Positions 1 to 11,230 are shown, counted from the stretch's first letter. The stretch: DNA of 64,000 bases from Diphasiastrum complanatum (GCA_029204225.1 CM055095.1:66043940-66107939), one strand, 5' to 3'. The notes: generated from the letters alone by a model not told the origin. Numbers and translations: made by a program.

Positions 1-1700
1 GAAAATTCAATACAGTAGCAGATGCCCTTAGCAGAATGCCTATGATAAACGAGCTGAGTTTTACTCAGATTCGTAATGAGTTACTCGAGTCCTTGAGAGG
101 GAAATGCCAGCATGATGCATTCTTCTCTATTATTTGGAACTCAGTCCAGAGCAGACAGTTACAGACTCCAGAACCAGTTCCCGGGGCTGGTGCCAGTTCA
201 TCCAAGAATACGGCAGCTTCCGTTGAGGATGATGATGAGTCCGAGTATACGTCGTCAGATGACGTTGAGGATTCTGAGCCTGTATTACTCAAGCAAACCC
301 CAGTGGTTGAGGGTCAGTTGACTCAAGGATTCAAATGGAAACAGTATTCCATTCAGGATGAGTACTTGCTCTATAGAGATAGAGTATGTGTCCCCAATTC
401 AGAGGATTATAGGCAGCAGGTCCTATATGAATGTCATGACAATCCTAGCGGGGGACATCCAGGCATACAGAAGACCTATGAGCTTCTTCGTAGGCAATTT
501 TTCTGGCCCAGTATGAAAAAGGACGTCCACCAGTATGTAACCAATTGCCAGAAATGTCAAGTAAATAAAGCAAAGCGTTTAAAGGCAGGAGGGTTGTTGC
601 ATCCCTTAGAAATACCAGCTGGTAAATGGGAGTGTATCTCCATGGATTTTATAGTAGGCCTGCCTAAAACCCAAAAGGGTAATGACGCTATATGGGTCAC
701 AGTTGACCGTCTGACCAAAATGGCTCATTTCATTCCGAGCAAAACAACCGTTAGAGCTCTAGAGTTAGCGAGGTTGTTTGTAGACGGGCTATTTAAATTG
801 TACGGTCTACCTTCCGGCATAGTCAGCGACCGGGACAGTAAGTTTACTGGAAATTTTTGGAGGGCAGTATTCCATCATCTCCATACTAAACTTAATATGA
901 GTACCACCGACCATCCACAGACGGACGGTCAAACAGAAAGGGTAAATCAAGTGCTGGAGGATATGCTTCGTGCATACGTCAGCAAGAAGCAAACTAATTG
1001 GGAGGAGTATCTCTCGATATTAGAGTTTGCTTACAACAGTACCAAACATTCAGCTACGGGATACAGCCCATTTATGCTGATGTACGGTTTTCAGCCACGC
1101 TCATCCACAGCTGTAGGGTTTAAACAAGAAAAAGTTGAAGCAGCCAGAAACTTTTTAGAGGACCTAAACCAGATGATAGAACATGCTAAGCGTAGCATTA
1201 GACAGTCCCAAGATCGAGCCAGGCATTATGCAGATCCACACAGACGGGATGTGCAGTTCTCCACTGGTGAGAAAGTCTACTTGAGAGTCCCAGTTGACTC
1301 TAAAACCCTCAAATCAGGAGTGTGTGCTAAGTTGTCTCCAAGGTATTGTGGTCCCTTTACCATCAGTAGGAGACTAGGCGAGGTCACCTATGAACTAGAA
1401 CTCCCACACAGCAGTAAGGTTTTTCCAGTCTTTCATGTAAGTCAATTACGAAAAGCCTTAACCAGATCAAACAATCTGGTAGGGGACAGTGTTCTAGTTC
1501 TCCCATTGGATCCTCAACAACCTCCACATGAACCAGAGGAGATTCTTGATAGTAGAGAGACGCAGACTCGTCATACTCTGTACCGAGAATATTTGGTTAA
1601 CTGGAATGATCAGCCTGTTGAGAATGCCACTTGGGAAAGAGGCAGCGTCCTTCGCAAGATTTTTCCAGACTTTGTCGTAGAGGACCAAGACGGTTCTTAA
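1..1700 (+). CDS. Ty3/chromovirus polyprotein 3' part: RNase H end, integrase, chromodomain
   Basis: The reading frame is already open at the left edge: codons from base 3 encode the VADALSR motif that ends Ty3 RNase H, so the ATG at 36 is internal and the CDS is 5'-partial. Numbering from that ATG, the integrase zinc-binding HHCC is H134, H141, C171 and C174. The catalytic triad is D204, D265 and E301, with 35 residues between the last two as expected. Residues about 501-546 form a chromodomain (LVNWNDQPVENATWE), which marks chromoviruses and is thought to guide integration into marked chromatin. There is no frameshift or stop, so this part looks young. The stop at 1698-1700 abuts the polypurine tract and the 3' LTR. 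The missing gag, protease and RT lie outside the window. Confidence 0.95.
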   Translation, partial: KFNTVADALSRMPMINELSFTQIRNELLESLRGKCQHDAFFSIIWNSVQSRQLQTPEPVPGAGASSSKNTAASVEDDDESEYTSSDDVEDSEPVLLKQTPVVEGQLTQGFKWKQYSIQDEYLLYRDRVCVPNSEDYRQQVLYECHDNPSGGHPGIQKTYELLRRQFFWPSMKKDVHQYVTNCQKCQVNKAKRLKAGGLLHPLEIPAGKWECISMDFIVGLPKTQKGNDAIWVTVDRLTKMAHFIPSKTTVRALELARLFVDGLFKLYGLPSGIVSDRDSKFTGNFWRAVFHHLHTKLNMSTTDHPQTDGQTERVNQVLEDMLRAYVSKKQTNWEEYLSILEFAYNSTKHSATGYSPFMLMYGFQPRSSTAVGFKQEKVEAARNFLEDLNQMIEHAKRSIRQSQDRARHYADPHRRDVQFSTGEKVYLRVPVDSKTLKSGVCAKLSPRYCGPFTISRRLGEVTYELELPHSSKVFPVFHVSQLRKALTRSNNLVGDSVLVLPLDPQQPPHEPEEILDSRETQTRHTLYREYLVNWNDQPVENATWERGSVLRKIFPDFVVEDQDGS

Positions 1701-2067
1701 GGGGGAGGGAGTGTTACGAGCTCGTAACCAGTGCCGAACCCTAGAGAACACAGATAGGTCAGATACCACAGTCAGGGTCGTGTCCAACGTACATGACCAA
1801 CAGGCAAGACAGTGTGAGTAGTGTGCCCCAGCACGGTCCATAGCCATGGCGGGCCTAACACAGCCTAGGGACCCTGTCAGCAGGATAGGGCCCCAGTTGA
1901 GTCCCGACGTGCAGTCGGCCACGTCAGTGCCACGTGGCCGACACTTGGCAGTAGCATGCTACCAGTCCTCACACTGGGCTAGGAGGGGCTTACTCTATAT
2001 CAGGGAGTAGGCAAGGTTGGGTGGATCAGTTAGTGTTTGCCCTATTGTGGTGTTAGGATCTATTACA
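1699..2067 (+). repeat. Polypurine tract and 3' LTR of the chromovirus
   Basis: The purine run AAGGGGGAGGGAG (1699-1711) primes plus-strand DNA synthesis. It is followed at 1712 by TGTTACGAGC, a canonical LTR start. A TATA-like CTCTATATCAGG lies near 1993. The most likely end is ...CTATTACA at 2067, which would give a 356-bp LTR, but no second copy is present to fix the boundary. GGTACC-rich DNA follows immediately. Confidence 0.75.
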
Positions 2068-2068
2068 C

Positions 2069-2244
2069 CACGGTACCATATCGGTCGGCGGTACCAAAAA
2101 AAAAAAATTTAAAAAAAAATTCTGCGAAAATAACACGAGAAATTTTTTTTTTTTTTTTTTTATATTATGGTACCACCCTGGTACCGCGGATCCCAGGGCG
2201 GTACCGTACCGGCGGTACCATACCAGCAGTACCACGGGGTACCA

Positions 2245-2246
<2 letters not shown>
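2069..2246. mobile_element. Small GGTACC-array element (non-autonomous, hAT-like)
   Basis: About 178 bp carry at least eight complete or partial GGTACC motifs in clusters at both ends, around an A/T-rich centre. It ends GGTACCATG next to an (AT)n tract, closely matching the right end of the hAT element 3.9 kb downstream (GGTACTATG followed by AT repeats). The left end CACGGTACC is a plausible decayed partner of CATGGTACC. No clean target duplication is seen, so the left boundary is tentative. Confidence 0.5.

Positions 2247-2296
<50 letters not shown>
2247..2296. repeat. (AT)n microsatellite
   Basis: Pure AT dinucleotide tract of 50 bp between the small GGTACC element and the hAT element. 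It is probably the insertion target, because AT repeats recur next to several CATAG ends in this region. Confidence 0.9.
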
Positions 2297-2298
<2 letters not shown>

Positions 2299-2669
2299 TA
2301 GGTCCCGCGGTACTGGGTACCGCGGATGCCGGTACCGCAGGACAATATTGGTACCACGATACCATGTTGGTACCGCGGTACCACAATATAATATATTATT
2401 TAATATGTAATATTTTTTTAAATTTTTTTTAACCTAAAACTACCCGCCCCCCTCGCATTTCATCTCAAATTTTTTTGCGCCCTCCTCCGCCCTGCCATCG
2501 CTGTTGTTTTTGCCTACCTGCCTTCTGATTCCTTGCATCGCCTTTCGCCCACGCAACGCCCTACCTTGTATCTGACTTGCTTCGCCCTGCCTTCGCCCAT
2601 TTTCAGCGTCTCTCCAACAGTGAACCCTGCTGTTTTTTTTCCAGCAATCCATCCCTCATTTCATCTGCA

Positions 2670-5665
2670 ATGGTGCAATCCGACCTTTCCGGTCTGTGGG
2701 ACGAGGTAGACATTGTCAGGCGGGTTGTCGACAAGGCCAACAAGACTGGTCAGAAGATCGTGCGCTGCCGATACTGTCTTGTCGAGTTTGCTGCATCCCT
2801 CACTCGCCTTAAAGGCCATCTGCTCGGTGCACGCGCCAAAAATGGTGCCACCTTGAATGCTACCCCTTGTGGCAACATGACCGTCCCCGACAGGCAGCGA
2901 CTACTGGACACCTACGGGCCGCGGCTCGTGCCATGGGAGAACACCATTTCAGAGGGCATTCTCCGATTTTGCACCGCTCCTTATGTGGCTGACCCAGAGT
3001 TGCTGCCTGCTTGGCTGGCACCCACGAGGAGAGGGAGTGCATCCTCCTCCGGTCCCTTTGCCCCTCATCCCCCTCAGACAGTTCTGCCTCACGCACCCCC
3101 ATCTGCTCAGATTCCGGTGGATCCCGCCCCATCGTGTCCGCCAGTTGCCACTGCGGTTCCACCACCACCCACTGTTGCTCGCACTCCCCCAGTCTACGAC
3201 TTTCTCATGGACTCTCCGCCACCCGAGCAGGCCCAGGATGCTACTACTGGGGCCTTCGAGGATGTGAAAGAGATCCCTTCTTCCTTCCCTTCCCATCCGG
3301 ATGACCTCCTCAGCCAGCAGTTTTCGTACCCCATGCCAGATGTTGCCCCTCCACCAGTGCACCCAACATATGCTGCTGCACCCATCCCTGCCAATGCATC
3401 CCACTCTCCCCATTCCACGTCTACAGCCGATGCATCCACTAGTGCCCAGCCTGTCGCGTCATCGTCCATTCCCATCACGGTTGGTGCACCATGCTGGAGG
3501 TCCACCACCCATCGCCCACCAGGGAGAGCCCTTGTGCAGCAGACCATTCGCATCGCGCATCAGCCGCACATGGACAGAGAGGCCACACAGGCCGTGGCCA
3601 GTCTGATTTACGAGCTGAACCTGCCCTTTGCCATCACCGACTCTGAGCCCTTCAGAAGGGCCTTCCGCCTTGCACAATCTGTCAGCCCTAGCTGGAGAGT
3701 CCCTAGTTCAGAGGTTGTCCGCACACACATGCTGAGGGATAGGGTTGAGTCCTTGTCTAGAGAGATGGAGCCTCTGCGTCGGCACTGGGCCACTTACGGT
3801 TGCAGCATCATGTCCGATGGCTGGACTGATGTCAGGAGGAGGCCGATCCTCAACATACTGGTCTCCAGCTGCATGGGCACACAGTTTTTGAGGGCAGTGG
3901 ATTGCAGCAGGGGGAAGAGAGTCATATCTGCAGAGTTCATGTTTGATGTCATCAGGTCTTCCATCCTAGCCATAGGCCCACAGCATGTCGTCACGGTGGT
4001 GACGGACAATGCCACGAATTGCATTCAGATGGGTGTACTGCTAGAGGCCGAGTTCCCTCATATTGTTCACACCCCCTGTGCAGCCCACGGCATAGACCTT
4101 CTGATTGGGGACATTAAAGCACTTCCCTGGGTTAGAGCCATCGTCCAGGAGGCCCTCCTCCTGGTGACTTTTGTCACCAGAAAGAGGCGTGTTCTTGCCA
4201 TGTTCCGGGTGTTCAGCCATCTGGACCTCCGTAAGCCAGCCCCCACACGCTTTGCATTCGACTTGGTGGTCATCGACCGTTTGATCAGGTGCAGGGCCCA
4301 GCTTCTACAGATGGTTGCCAGTGATCTTTGGGGTGCCAGTACGTTTCCGCACACTGAGGATGGGGAGCACTTTTCTTCCACGGTGAGGGGAGACCAGTTC
4401 TGGAGGGATGCACAGACATTGTCAGGACTGCTTCGACCACTCTACATTGTGCTCCGCATGGCTGACAGCGAGGGGTCGACACTTGGACTGGTGTATGAGC
4501 TCATGCACCGGATTGGAGAGTTCCTGCAGCTGCCCATCTTGCAGCCAGAGAGGTAAGCGGTACAGTGTTGTAATTGACCTTTATCTTTTCACTACTTGCT
4601 AGTTTGTTTTTCTGTCAATGCTAAGTTTTTTCGTAATGCCCTAAACCACATGCCCCTCACCTGCAGGATGACAGAGCTGAAGTTCATCTGGGAGACGCGG
4701 TGGAACTACTTCCACAGGAGTATCCACAGCGTTGCACACATATTGCATCCCCTCTTCCTCTCTCCGACACAGATCGCAGACAGGGAGCTCGAGGTTGATT
4801 GGCTTCAGTACATTCACAGAGTGGGTCCACACATGGGTTTGAATCTTATCAGGCTCATGGAGGAGCTCGCTGCATTTCGTTTCGGCATGGGCACATTCAG
4901 CCACCCGGCTGCCCAGGATCCAGAGAGGAGGCAGCTACCCATTACCTGGTGGACCATGTTCGGTAGCACATACCCATCTATACAGCGTCTTGCACTGCGT
5001 GTCCTTTCTCAAGTATGCATCTCATTTTATCCTCCATTTTTGTGTTTCGTTGAAGTTCCACCTCTGCCACAATGTGCTGAAGTATTTCAATGCACGCACC
5101 ACAGGACTGTGCTGCCTTCGTGTGTGAGCGTAATTGGAGCACATGGGCACTCATTTACACGAGGAGAAGAAACCGGTTGTCAGTGAGTCAGTTGGAGCGG
5201 TTGGTGTTCTGTAGCACCAACGCACGTCTCGCCAAGAGACTTCCGACCATTACGAGAGCATTGCAGGTGATAAGCTAATCTTTCATAGCATGTTGGTTGA
5301 CTCCTAGTATGTTGGTTTCATTCCTTGATAGAGTTGTCTCCCTGACATGCAAATTTTAAACCTTGCAGACGAAGATATCTAATTTGGAGTGCCAGGTTGA
5401 CTTGCCTACAGACAGCACCCATCCCATGCCTGTAGATATCTTCCTCAAGCTTCCTCCTAGCTTCGCCCTCGGGCTTCGGTGGTATGCGCTCTGCCATCTC
5501 GATCGACCTTCTCCTCACAGCACCCTGGTCCTTGAACACCCTCTCACAGCACCCTGGCTCTCAAACAGCCTCTCACAGCCTGTCACCTGCTCTCGCTTGC
5601 TCTCTCACTGTCTATCACTAGCTCTCTCACAGCCTCTGAAAATGCCGACCACAATGGCATTGTGA
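2670..5665 (+). CDS. hAT transposase, four exons, apparently intact
   Basis: The proposed join is 2670-4552, 4667-5012, 5105-5266 and 5369-5665. Every intron is GT-AG and the frame holds throughout, giving about 895 residues. ATG 2670 is chosen because the BED finger follows directly (WDEVDIV..., then CRYC with a downstream H, near residues 13-50). A proline-rich linker follows. Then comes DUF659, including SIMSDGWTD and VVTDNATNC with the expected catalytic Asp residues and the CAAH motif. The last exons encode the hAT C-terminal dimerisation region (RVLSQ, then DCAAFVCERNWS, with the likely catalytic Glu). The fourth exon tail is not recognised and could be a splicing artefact; ending at 5275 is the alternative. 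It would act in the nucleus, cutting and pasting the surrounding element. Confidence 0.85.
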
Positions 5666-5717
5666 GTGCCTATTTATCCCCACAGCCTGATCGGCCATGT
5701 GGATCCCCATCATCCCT

Positions 5718-5910
5718 CCATGTGCCTCTGTACCTGCCCCCATGTGATGCTCCCCCCTGTGTTGGTCTCCCATTGGGCCCATGGTTTGCTCACCCACAAT
5801 GCCCATGTGCCTCTGTACTTGCCCCCATGTGATGCTACCCCCCTGTGTTGGTCTCCCATTGGCCCCTCGGTCTGCTCACTCGCAGTGCCCATGTGCCACT
5901 GCAACAGTCC
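5718..5910 (+). repeat. 85-86 bp tandem repeat in the hAT 3' tail
   Basis: Units start at 5718, 5803 and 5889 (each CCATGTGCC...). There are two near-complete copies and a partial third, with the shared phrases TGCCCCCATGTGATGCT and GTGTTGGTCTCCCATTGG. It lies downstream of the transposase stop, inside the element. Confidence 0.8.
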
Positions 5911-6042
5911 CCTGCATCATGTACTGTAACCTCTTTTTTTACACCTAGAACCCCCTTTTTTTACTTTTTTTTGTCCTTTTTTGGTAGTTAATATGCAAAA
6001 AAAAATTATTAAAAATATATTAAAAAATAAAAAAATATAAAA

Positions 6043-6146
6043 AATGGTACCGCCCTAGTACCGCGGATCCCAGGGTGGTACCGTACCGGCGGTACCACTG
6101 ATATGGTACCGGCGGTACCATACCAACGGTACCACGAGGTACTATG
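6043..6146 (+). promoter_or_regulatory. 3' subterminal GGTACC array of the hAT element
   Basis: Seven GGTACC or one-off variants occur in about 100 bp, ending in CTATG. The phrase GTACCGCGGATCCCAGGG is shared exactly with the small element at about 2180-2200, tying the two to one family. A transposase-binding role is inferred by analogy with the subterminal repeats of Ac-type elements. Confidence 0.6.
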
Positions 6147-6173
6147 ATATATATATATATATATATGTTATAT

Positions 6174-6690
6174 CATACATGAGGGTCAGCCGTCTGGCGT
6201 CTGCGTCCAACGCCCGGACCCGGACGCATCTGACCCCCGGACGCGGGGTTGGATGCGTCCTATTTTTTTTTTCTATTTTTTTTTGGACCCCCGGACGCGT
6301 TATTTAATTTTATTTTTTTTAAAAAAAACCAGAAGGGCGCGCGCGGGCAGCGGAACAGTCCGCAGAAGCCCAAGAGATAGCGAGAGAGGAGAGAAAGAGG
6401 GCGGGAGAGAGAGCTATGGTGAGTGAGGGAGAGAGAGTGTGTGTGCATTTGGGTGGGTTATGGTGTGTGTGTGTGTGTGTGTGTGGGTTAGTTGATTTGT
6501 GTATGCATCTGTGTGTGTGTGGTGATTTGTGTGTGTGAGAGAGAGAGAGAGAGAGAGGAAGAGACAGAGAGTGTGAAGAGAGAGAGAGAGGATTTTTGTG
6601 TGTGTGTGTGCGCGCGCGCGCGTGTACGAGACATGGTGTGTGTGTGTGAGTTTAGGGTTTAAGGTATGCATGCTTGGGTTTGGGGTTTAG

Positions 6691-6735
<45 letters not shown>

Positions 6736-6790
6736 TTAGATTTGCGTGCTTGTGTGTGTGTTTGAGAGAGAGTGAGAGAGAGAGAGAGAG
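6174..6790. repeat. GGACGC-array left end and low-complexity leader of the second hAT
   Basis: The stretch begins CATACATGAGGG next to an AT tract. It then has a cluster of GGACGC/GCGTCC motifs (about 6200-6300), followed by (TG)n and (GA)n runs up to the transposase start. The motif cluster parallels the GGTACC array of the preceding element but uses a different word. No matching GGACGC cluster is seen 3' of the gene, so the right end is lost or replaced. Confidence 0.55.
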
Positions 6791-6792
6791 AG

Positions 6793-9479
6793 ATGGCCAC
6801 TCGTCCCATTTGGGATGAGGTGGAGTTGATGCCCGACAAAAAATGGCATTGCCCTTTTTATCGAAAGCAGTTCACAGGGAACGCCTCTCGGGTTCGAGCA
6901 CATTTGGGGGGGTTGCGAGTCCGACCCACAAGGGGACGCTACGGGATCGGCGTTTGTATGGTCATCCCCTCTGCGGAGAGGGCTCGCATTCTCGAGGCAT
7001 ATGCTGAGCCAATTGCTGAGGCCGACGAGCCATCCACAAATGCCACGGACTCTGTTTCCACTGGTGCACCCACTGCCACCGCCCCTGCCACTGGTACACC
7101 CACCGCCACCGCCCCCACCCCCGCCGCCGCATCAGCACCCGCCACCGCCTCCGCCTCCGCCTCCGGCACAGCCACCCCCACCCCCTCTGCCAATACTCCC
7201 CATGGATCCACAGCCTCCACTGCTGCACCTACGCCTGTGCCACCACCTTCAGCTTTGCACGGTCCGTCCGCATCCTCCACTTCCGCACCTACACCTATGC
7301 CACCACCTCCAGATCTACATTGTCCATCCGCATCCTCCCAGCCATCCACATCCCGAGGCACCAGACAAATGTCCATGCCAGGATCTTTCAGAGAGGGGCA
7401 GCACAAAGAGGCCACCAAGACCATAGCACAGATGTTCTATGACCTGAACCTCCCTTTTATCATGGCATCATCCCGCATCTTTCGAAAGGCTCTCAAAAGT
7501 TGCAATCTGCGGGCCCCTCTACACACCACCCACAGCCGACGCACTTCGCGGCCCTTTGCTCCAGGAGCGGGTTGCATCCGTCAGAGAGAGACAAGTCGCA
7601 CTGCAGGAGGCTTGGGATAGATGCAGTTGCTCCATCATGGTTGATTGGTGGAATGATCGTCGTAAACGTCCACTCATCAACGTGATTGTTTCTAGTTGTT
7701 TCGATTCCATGTTCCTGCGCAGCATCGACGCCTCCGAGGCAAGGAGAGTGCATACGGCCGAGGACATTTACGGCATCATCCGCGCAGCGATAGAGGAGGT
7801 CGGGCCACAACGCATTGTCCAGGTATATTTTCTTTCATTAGTTGCTTGGTCATTTACTGCTTAATGTTGATACAAAAGTTTTGCATAGTTTTTGATTGAT
7901 TGCAATGTGTTTCCAAGCTATGAACTATTCGTATGAACTAATCGCGAAAGGTTGTGACGAACAATGCGTCCAACTGCCGCGGTATGGGGGAGCTTCTTAT
8001 GGCAAAGCACCCCTCCATTGTGTGGACTCCATGTGCCGCACACTCACTGGACCTCCTCCTACATTCCATCGGGCGCCTGCCTTGGGTCAGTGAGATTCTC
8101 ACGAGGGCACTTGAGGTTGTAGACTTCGTCACACGCAAGCGCCGCACCACTGCCCTTTTTCGCACATTCAGTAGGTAAGATGCTACTTATTTTTTGGCTC
8201 GTTCAAGATGCTTCTTTATTTTTGGCTCGTTTCATGTGTGCCTCTCATTCCGTTTGTCAATGCAGGCTCGACTTGAAGAAGCCCGCTCGCACCCGCTTCG
8301 CCTTCCAGTTCATCATGCTTGAGCGGCTACACAAGCTCAAGGGTGATTTGCGGCGCATGGCTACTTTTGCAGAGTTCACAACCATGGTGTCCACGACCCC
8401 AGAGGGCTTGGCCTTCCACGAGATCCTCTTCATGGAGCTTTTCTGGGTTGATATGCAGCAACTGATGGACGTCATGCGCCCCATCTACTCTGTTCTGAGG
8501 CTCGTTGATCACGAGGGGTGCACGATGGGCATCATATACGAGTTCCTGGACTGCATAGGCAAGTCAATTGTTGCCTCCATATGGTATGGTCCACAGGTTG
8601 GAGCCTATTCGGCGGTTGTGACGGCGACGATGGGATAAGTTTCACCGGCCCATTCACAGTGTGGCCCACATATTGCATCCGTTGTTTCAGAGCGAGAGGC
8701 AGTACGACGATGCAGAGCTGCGTGCAGACTGGTTCTCATACATCCGCCTCCTCAGCAGCGACACTGGTATCTGCAGCAGGCTCGAGGAGCAGAGGCTCAG
8801 TTACAGGTAAAGTCTTGCTCTGTCGTTTGCTTTCGTTCGCTCAATTTCCCTGCGCGGGCTCAAGTGTACTCATGCACATCGCTGCTCAATTTTAGGCATT
8901 GTCTAGGGCTGTTCGGCGAGGACCTTGCACGTGTCCGAGAGAACAGGCTCTTGCCTGTATCATGGTGGGAGGGCTACGGCGCTGGACAGCCAGACCTGAG
9001 GACGCTCGCGTTCCGAGTCCTTTCACAGGTATGTTATCTAATCTCATTCATCCAACCAGTTTCCGCATTGTCTCTACAAGGTCGGTACTCACTCGAGTGG
9101 TTGCCAATTAATGCAGGATTGTTCTGCTTGCGTGTGCGAGCGGAACTGGTCAGCGTTCAGCCTTGTTCACACGAACAGGCGGAACCGTCTGACAACTGAG
9201 CGATGCAATGACTTGGTGTACTGCAACACCAACACCAGGGTGGTTCGACGCATCACGGACAGCATGAGAGCAGGAGGCGTAGGCTCCCTACTGTTGCAAG
9301 TATATGTCTCTGCTCTATCGTTTGCTTTCATATTAGTTTAAGACATTCAGTTTAATGCCCTCACGGTTGCTTCGGCTATTCTCACGAATGATTGACTTGT
9401 GCAGGTCAATCCCGATGATTGCCTGGTTGCAGCAGCCGATCATGAGGCAGAGCCAGAGGTTGATCCTAATAAGACATAG
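6793..9479 (+). pseudogene. Second hAT transposase, same exon plan, decayed
   Basis: ATG 6793 is chosen over an earlier in-frame ATG inside a GA repeat. The BED finger reads WHCPFYRKQF: its second Cys is Tyr. A Pro/Ala/Thr-rich linker follows. One frameshift near 7518-7525 separates the first half of DUF659 from the part open at 7526-7820. Later pieces are 7951-8174 (TNNASNC, CAAH), 8266 to about 8558, a WDKFHRPIHSVAHILHP segment after a TGA near 8613, 8895-9029, the dimerisation region (DCSACVCERNWS) near 9117-9300, and a last exon ending at 9479. The catalytic motif that reads TDNA in the first hAT is TNNA here, an Asp to Asn change. Intron positions match the upstream hAT, so the two share descent. 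It is unlikely to encode active transposase. Confidence 0.85.
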
Positions 9480-9899
9480 TAATGTGTAGGTCCCTGTCTT
9501 GAGAGCTTGTCTGCCTTCTGGTGAGCATTCATTTCTCCCAGAAACTTGTGGTCCTGAGAGATTGTCACTCTTCTGGTGAGCGTTCACCTCTCCCAAATCC
9601 TCTGGTGAACATTCACTTCTTCGAGACAATCATGGGCCATGGTTGGGTTTGTTGCAAATTTTTCTAGGTACCTTTTTGTTTTTTTTTAATAGGAGGGGGC
9701 AGGTGGGTGCCAGACACCCTCTGATAATTAATCCCGGGGGGGGGGGGGGCAGGGGTGGTAGGGGGAGGACGATTGTTTTTATTTCGTTTTGGGGATGTGG
9801 GACAGTGAGAGGAGGGGCCTGTAAATTACATGAACCGTAACACGGTTCATGAACCGTGGTAAGGTTCACTCCACGGTTCTTGGAACCATGGGTTCTATG
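9480..9899. repeat. 3' flank of second hAT with GAACCGTG-array terminus
   Basis: At 9495-9620 a short phrase TCTGGTGA..TTCA occurs three times. A poly-G run and purine-rich DNA follow. At 9795-9899 the words GAACCGT/ACGGTTC are clustered and the segment ends GGTTCTATG beside an AT tract. The end resembles the CTATG ends of its neighbours but with a different internal word, so it may be the right half of another element. Confidence 0.5.
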
Positions 9900-9911
9900 A
9901 TATATATATAC

Positions 9912-10179
9912 CGTAGTTGCATGCCACGTTCCAAATTAGGGTTTCCCGGAATGTGCACCTGAAATTTCTTTTTTTTTTTTATTTTTTCTAGAAAAAACAA
10001 AATTTTTACTGTTGTTTTGAGTATCTTTTAGTGTAAATTTATTTAGGCAGTATGTAAAATTTTTCGGCATTGCTAAAACGGGTTCCTTTTAATGTATTAA
10101 CTAATTTTCCAAAAAAAACAAATTTTAAAAAGCGTTCCAGAACGCTACCCCCTCGGAACACGTTCCCAATGCATCTATG
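9912..10179. mobile_element. 268-bp non-autonomous hAT element (GGAACG array)
   Basis: The left end is CGTAGTTGCATGCCACGTTCC. The right end, reverse-complemented, is CATAGATGCATTGGGAACG. Both ends carry GGAACG/CGTTCC words. It is flanked by a perfect 8-bp direct duplication, ATATATAC, at 9904-9911 and 10180-10187, the length hAT transposases produce. The centre is A/T-rich and non-coding. Confidence 0.75.
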
Positions 10180-10191
10180 ATATATACATAT

Positions 10192-10517
10192 TATAGATGC
10201 AACAACAATTTGTTGTCCGCAATTTGATCAGCAAACCGAATTGCAAGCCACGAATCGTTGAGGGATTGCGATTCACAATTCACTGGTTATTTTTTTTTTT
10301 GGAAAAAATTGCATACAATATGGGTATCAGGAGAGAGAAAAATGAGAGGATCATGATTACATGGGCTTCTAGTCGTTTCAGAACCCGCCTTCACTTGGCT
10401 AAAATCTTCATTCACTGATTTCGCTCACCACAGAACTCGAATGCCACATCCACTGTGTGCACCACCTCCAACACGACGAGTAGATAGCCGTCGATTGCTC
10501 ATACGCCCATATCCGCC

Positions 10518-10607
<90 letters not shown>

Positions 10608-11198
10608 ATAGCCAGTGCGGGTCTACTGGCTCGTGCCCTGGTTTTGTGGTTCTTTTTTTTGAGATTCACCATTGTTGTGTGTATATATGTATGTATGTAT
10701 ATCAAAGATGCAAAGAGCATTCTACAACACATTATGGGTTTTTGACTCAGAACATGTTTTTTTTTTGGTTCGATATGGGTGCCAAAAAGTAGATCCTTTG
10801 ATAGTAATTTTTGCAAAAAATTTTATGTACTGTAGGAGCCTACTTATCCCTAATAATACCTAGGTATAGCTAATTCACTAAGTCATGATGCATTGATTCA
10901 TTGATTAGTGCATCTAAACTTTTGTCAACTTAGCCGCTAATGAAACCGGCACCCCAGACCCTAAGTCGACAAAGTATAGGAATGGCACCAGCATGTTTTT
11001 TGGTTTTCTACTATTTTGATTAGTTTTAAATGTGTTCGCAAATTTTTTATAAACTTTAAAACAAAAATTGTTGGCATAAAAACAACCTTAAACTTAGAAC
11101 GCAAGTTTTTTTTTTCGATTTTATATAACAAAAAAACAGCGATTTGGATCGCAATTCATTGTTTTTTGGTCACGATTTGAATCGCCAATGCAACTATG
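10192..11198. mobile_element. About 1-kb non-autonomous element (GCGATTC array)
   Basis: The left end is TATAGATGCAACAAC and the right end, reverse-complemented, is CATAGTTGCATTGG. Clusters of GCGATTC/GAATCG words lie near 10230-10285 and 11135-11185. The flanks do not form a convincing target duplication, so two overlapping insertions are possible. Inside are a CT microsatellite and no recognisable gene. Confidence 0.5.
10518..10606. repeat. (CT)n microsatellite
   Basis: Pure CT dinucleotide tract of nearly 90 bp inside the GCGATTC element. Confidence 0.95.
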
Positions 11199-11199
11199 A

Positions 11200-11225
<26 letters not shown>

Positions 11226-11230
<5 letters not shown>

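Larger units (their letters stand above)
2297..6146 (+). mobile_element. Full-length hAT transposon with intact transposase gene
   Basis: The element starts CATAGGTCCCGCGGTAC and ends ...GAGGTACTATG, whose reverse complement begins CATAGTACCTCGTGGTAC, so the termini are imperfect inverted repeats. Both subterminal regions (about 2297-2395 and 6043-6146) carry clustered GGTACC/GGTACY motifs of the kind that serve as transposase-binding sites in hAT elements. AT repeats lie on both sides, so a target duplication cannot be separated from the microsatellite. The only gene inside is a BED/DUF659/dimerisation-domain transposase in plus orientation. Confidence 0.75.

Noticed and set aside
3188-3553. 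Minus-strand frames over the first hAT transposase
   Set aside because: Shadows of the G/C-rich proline linker; no splice sites or motifs.
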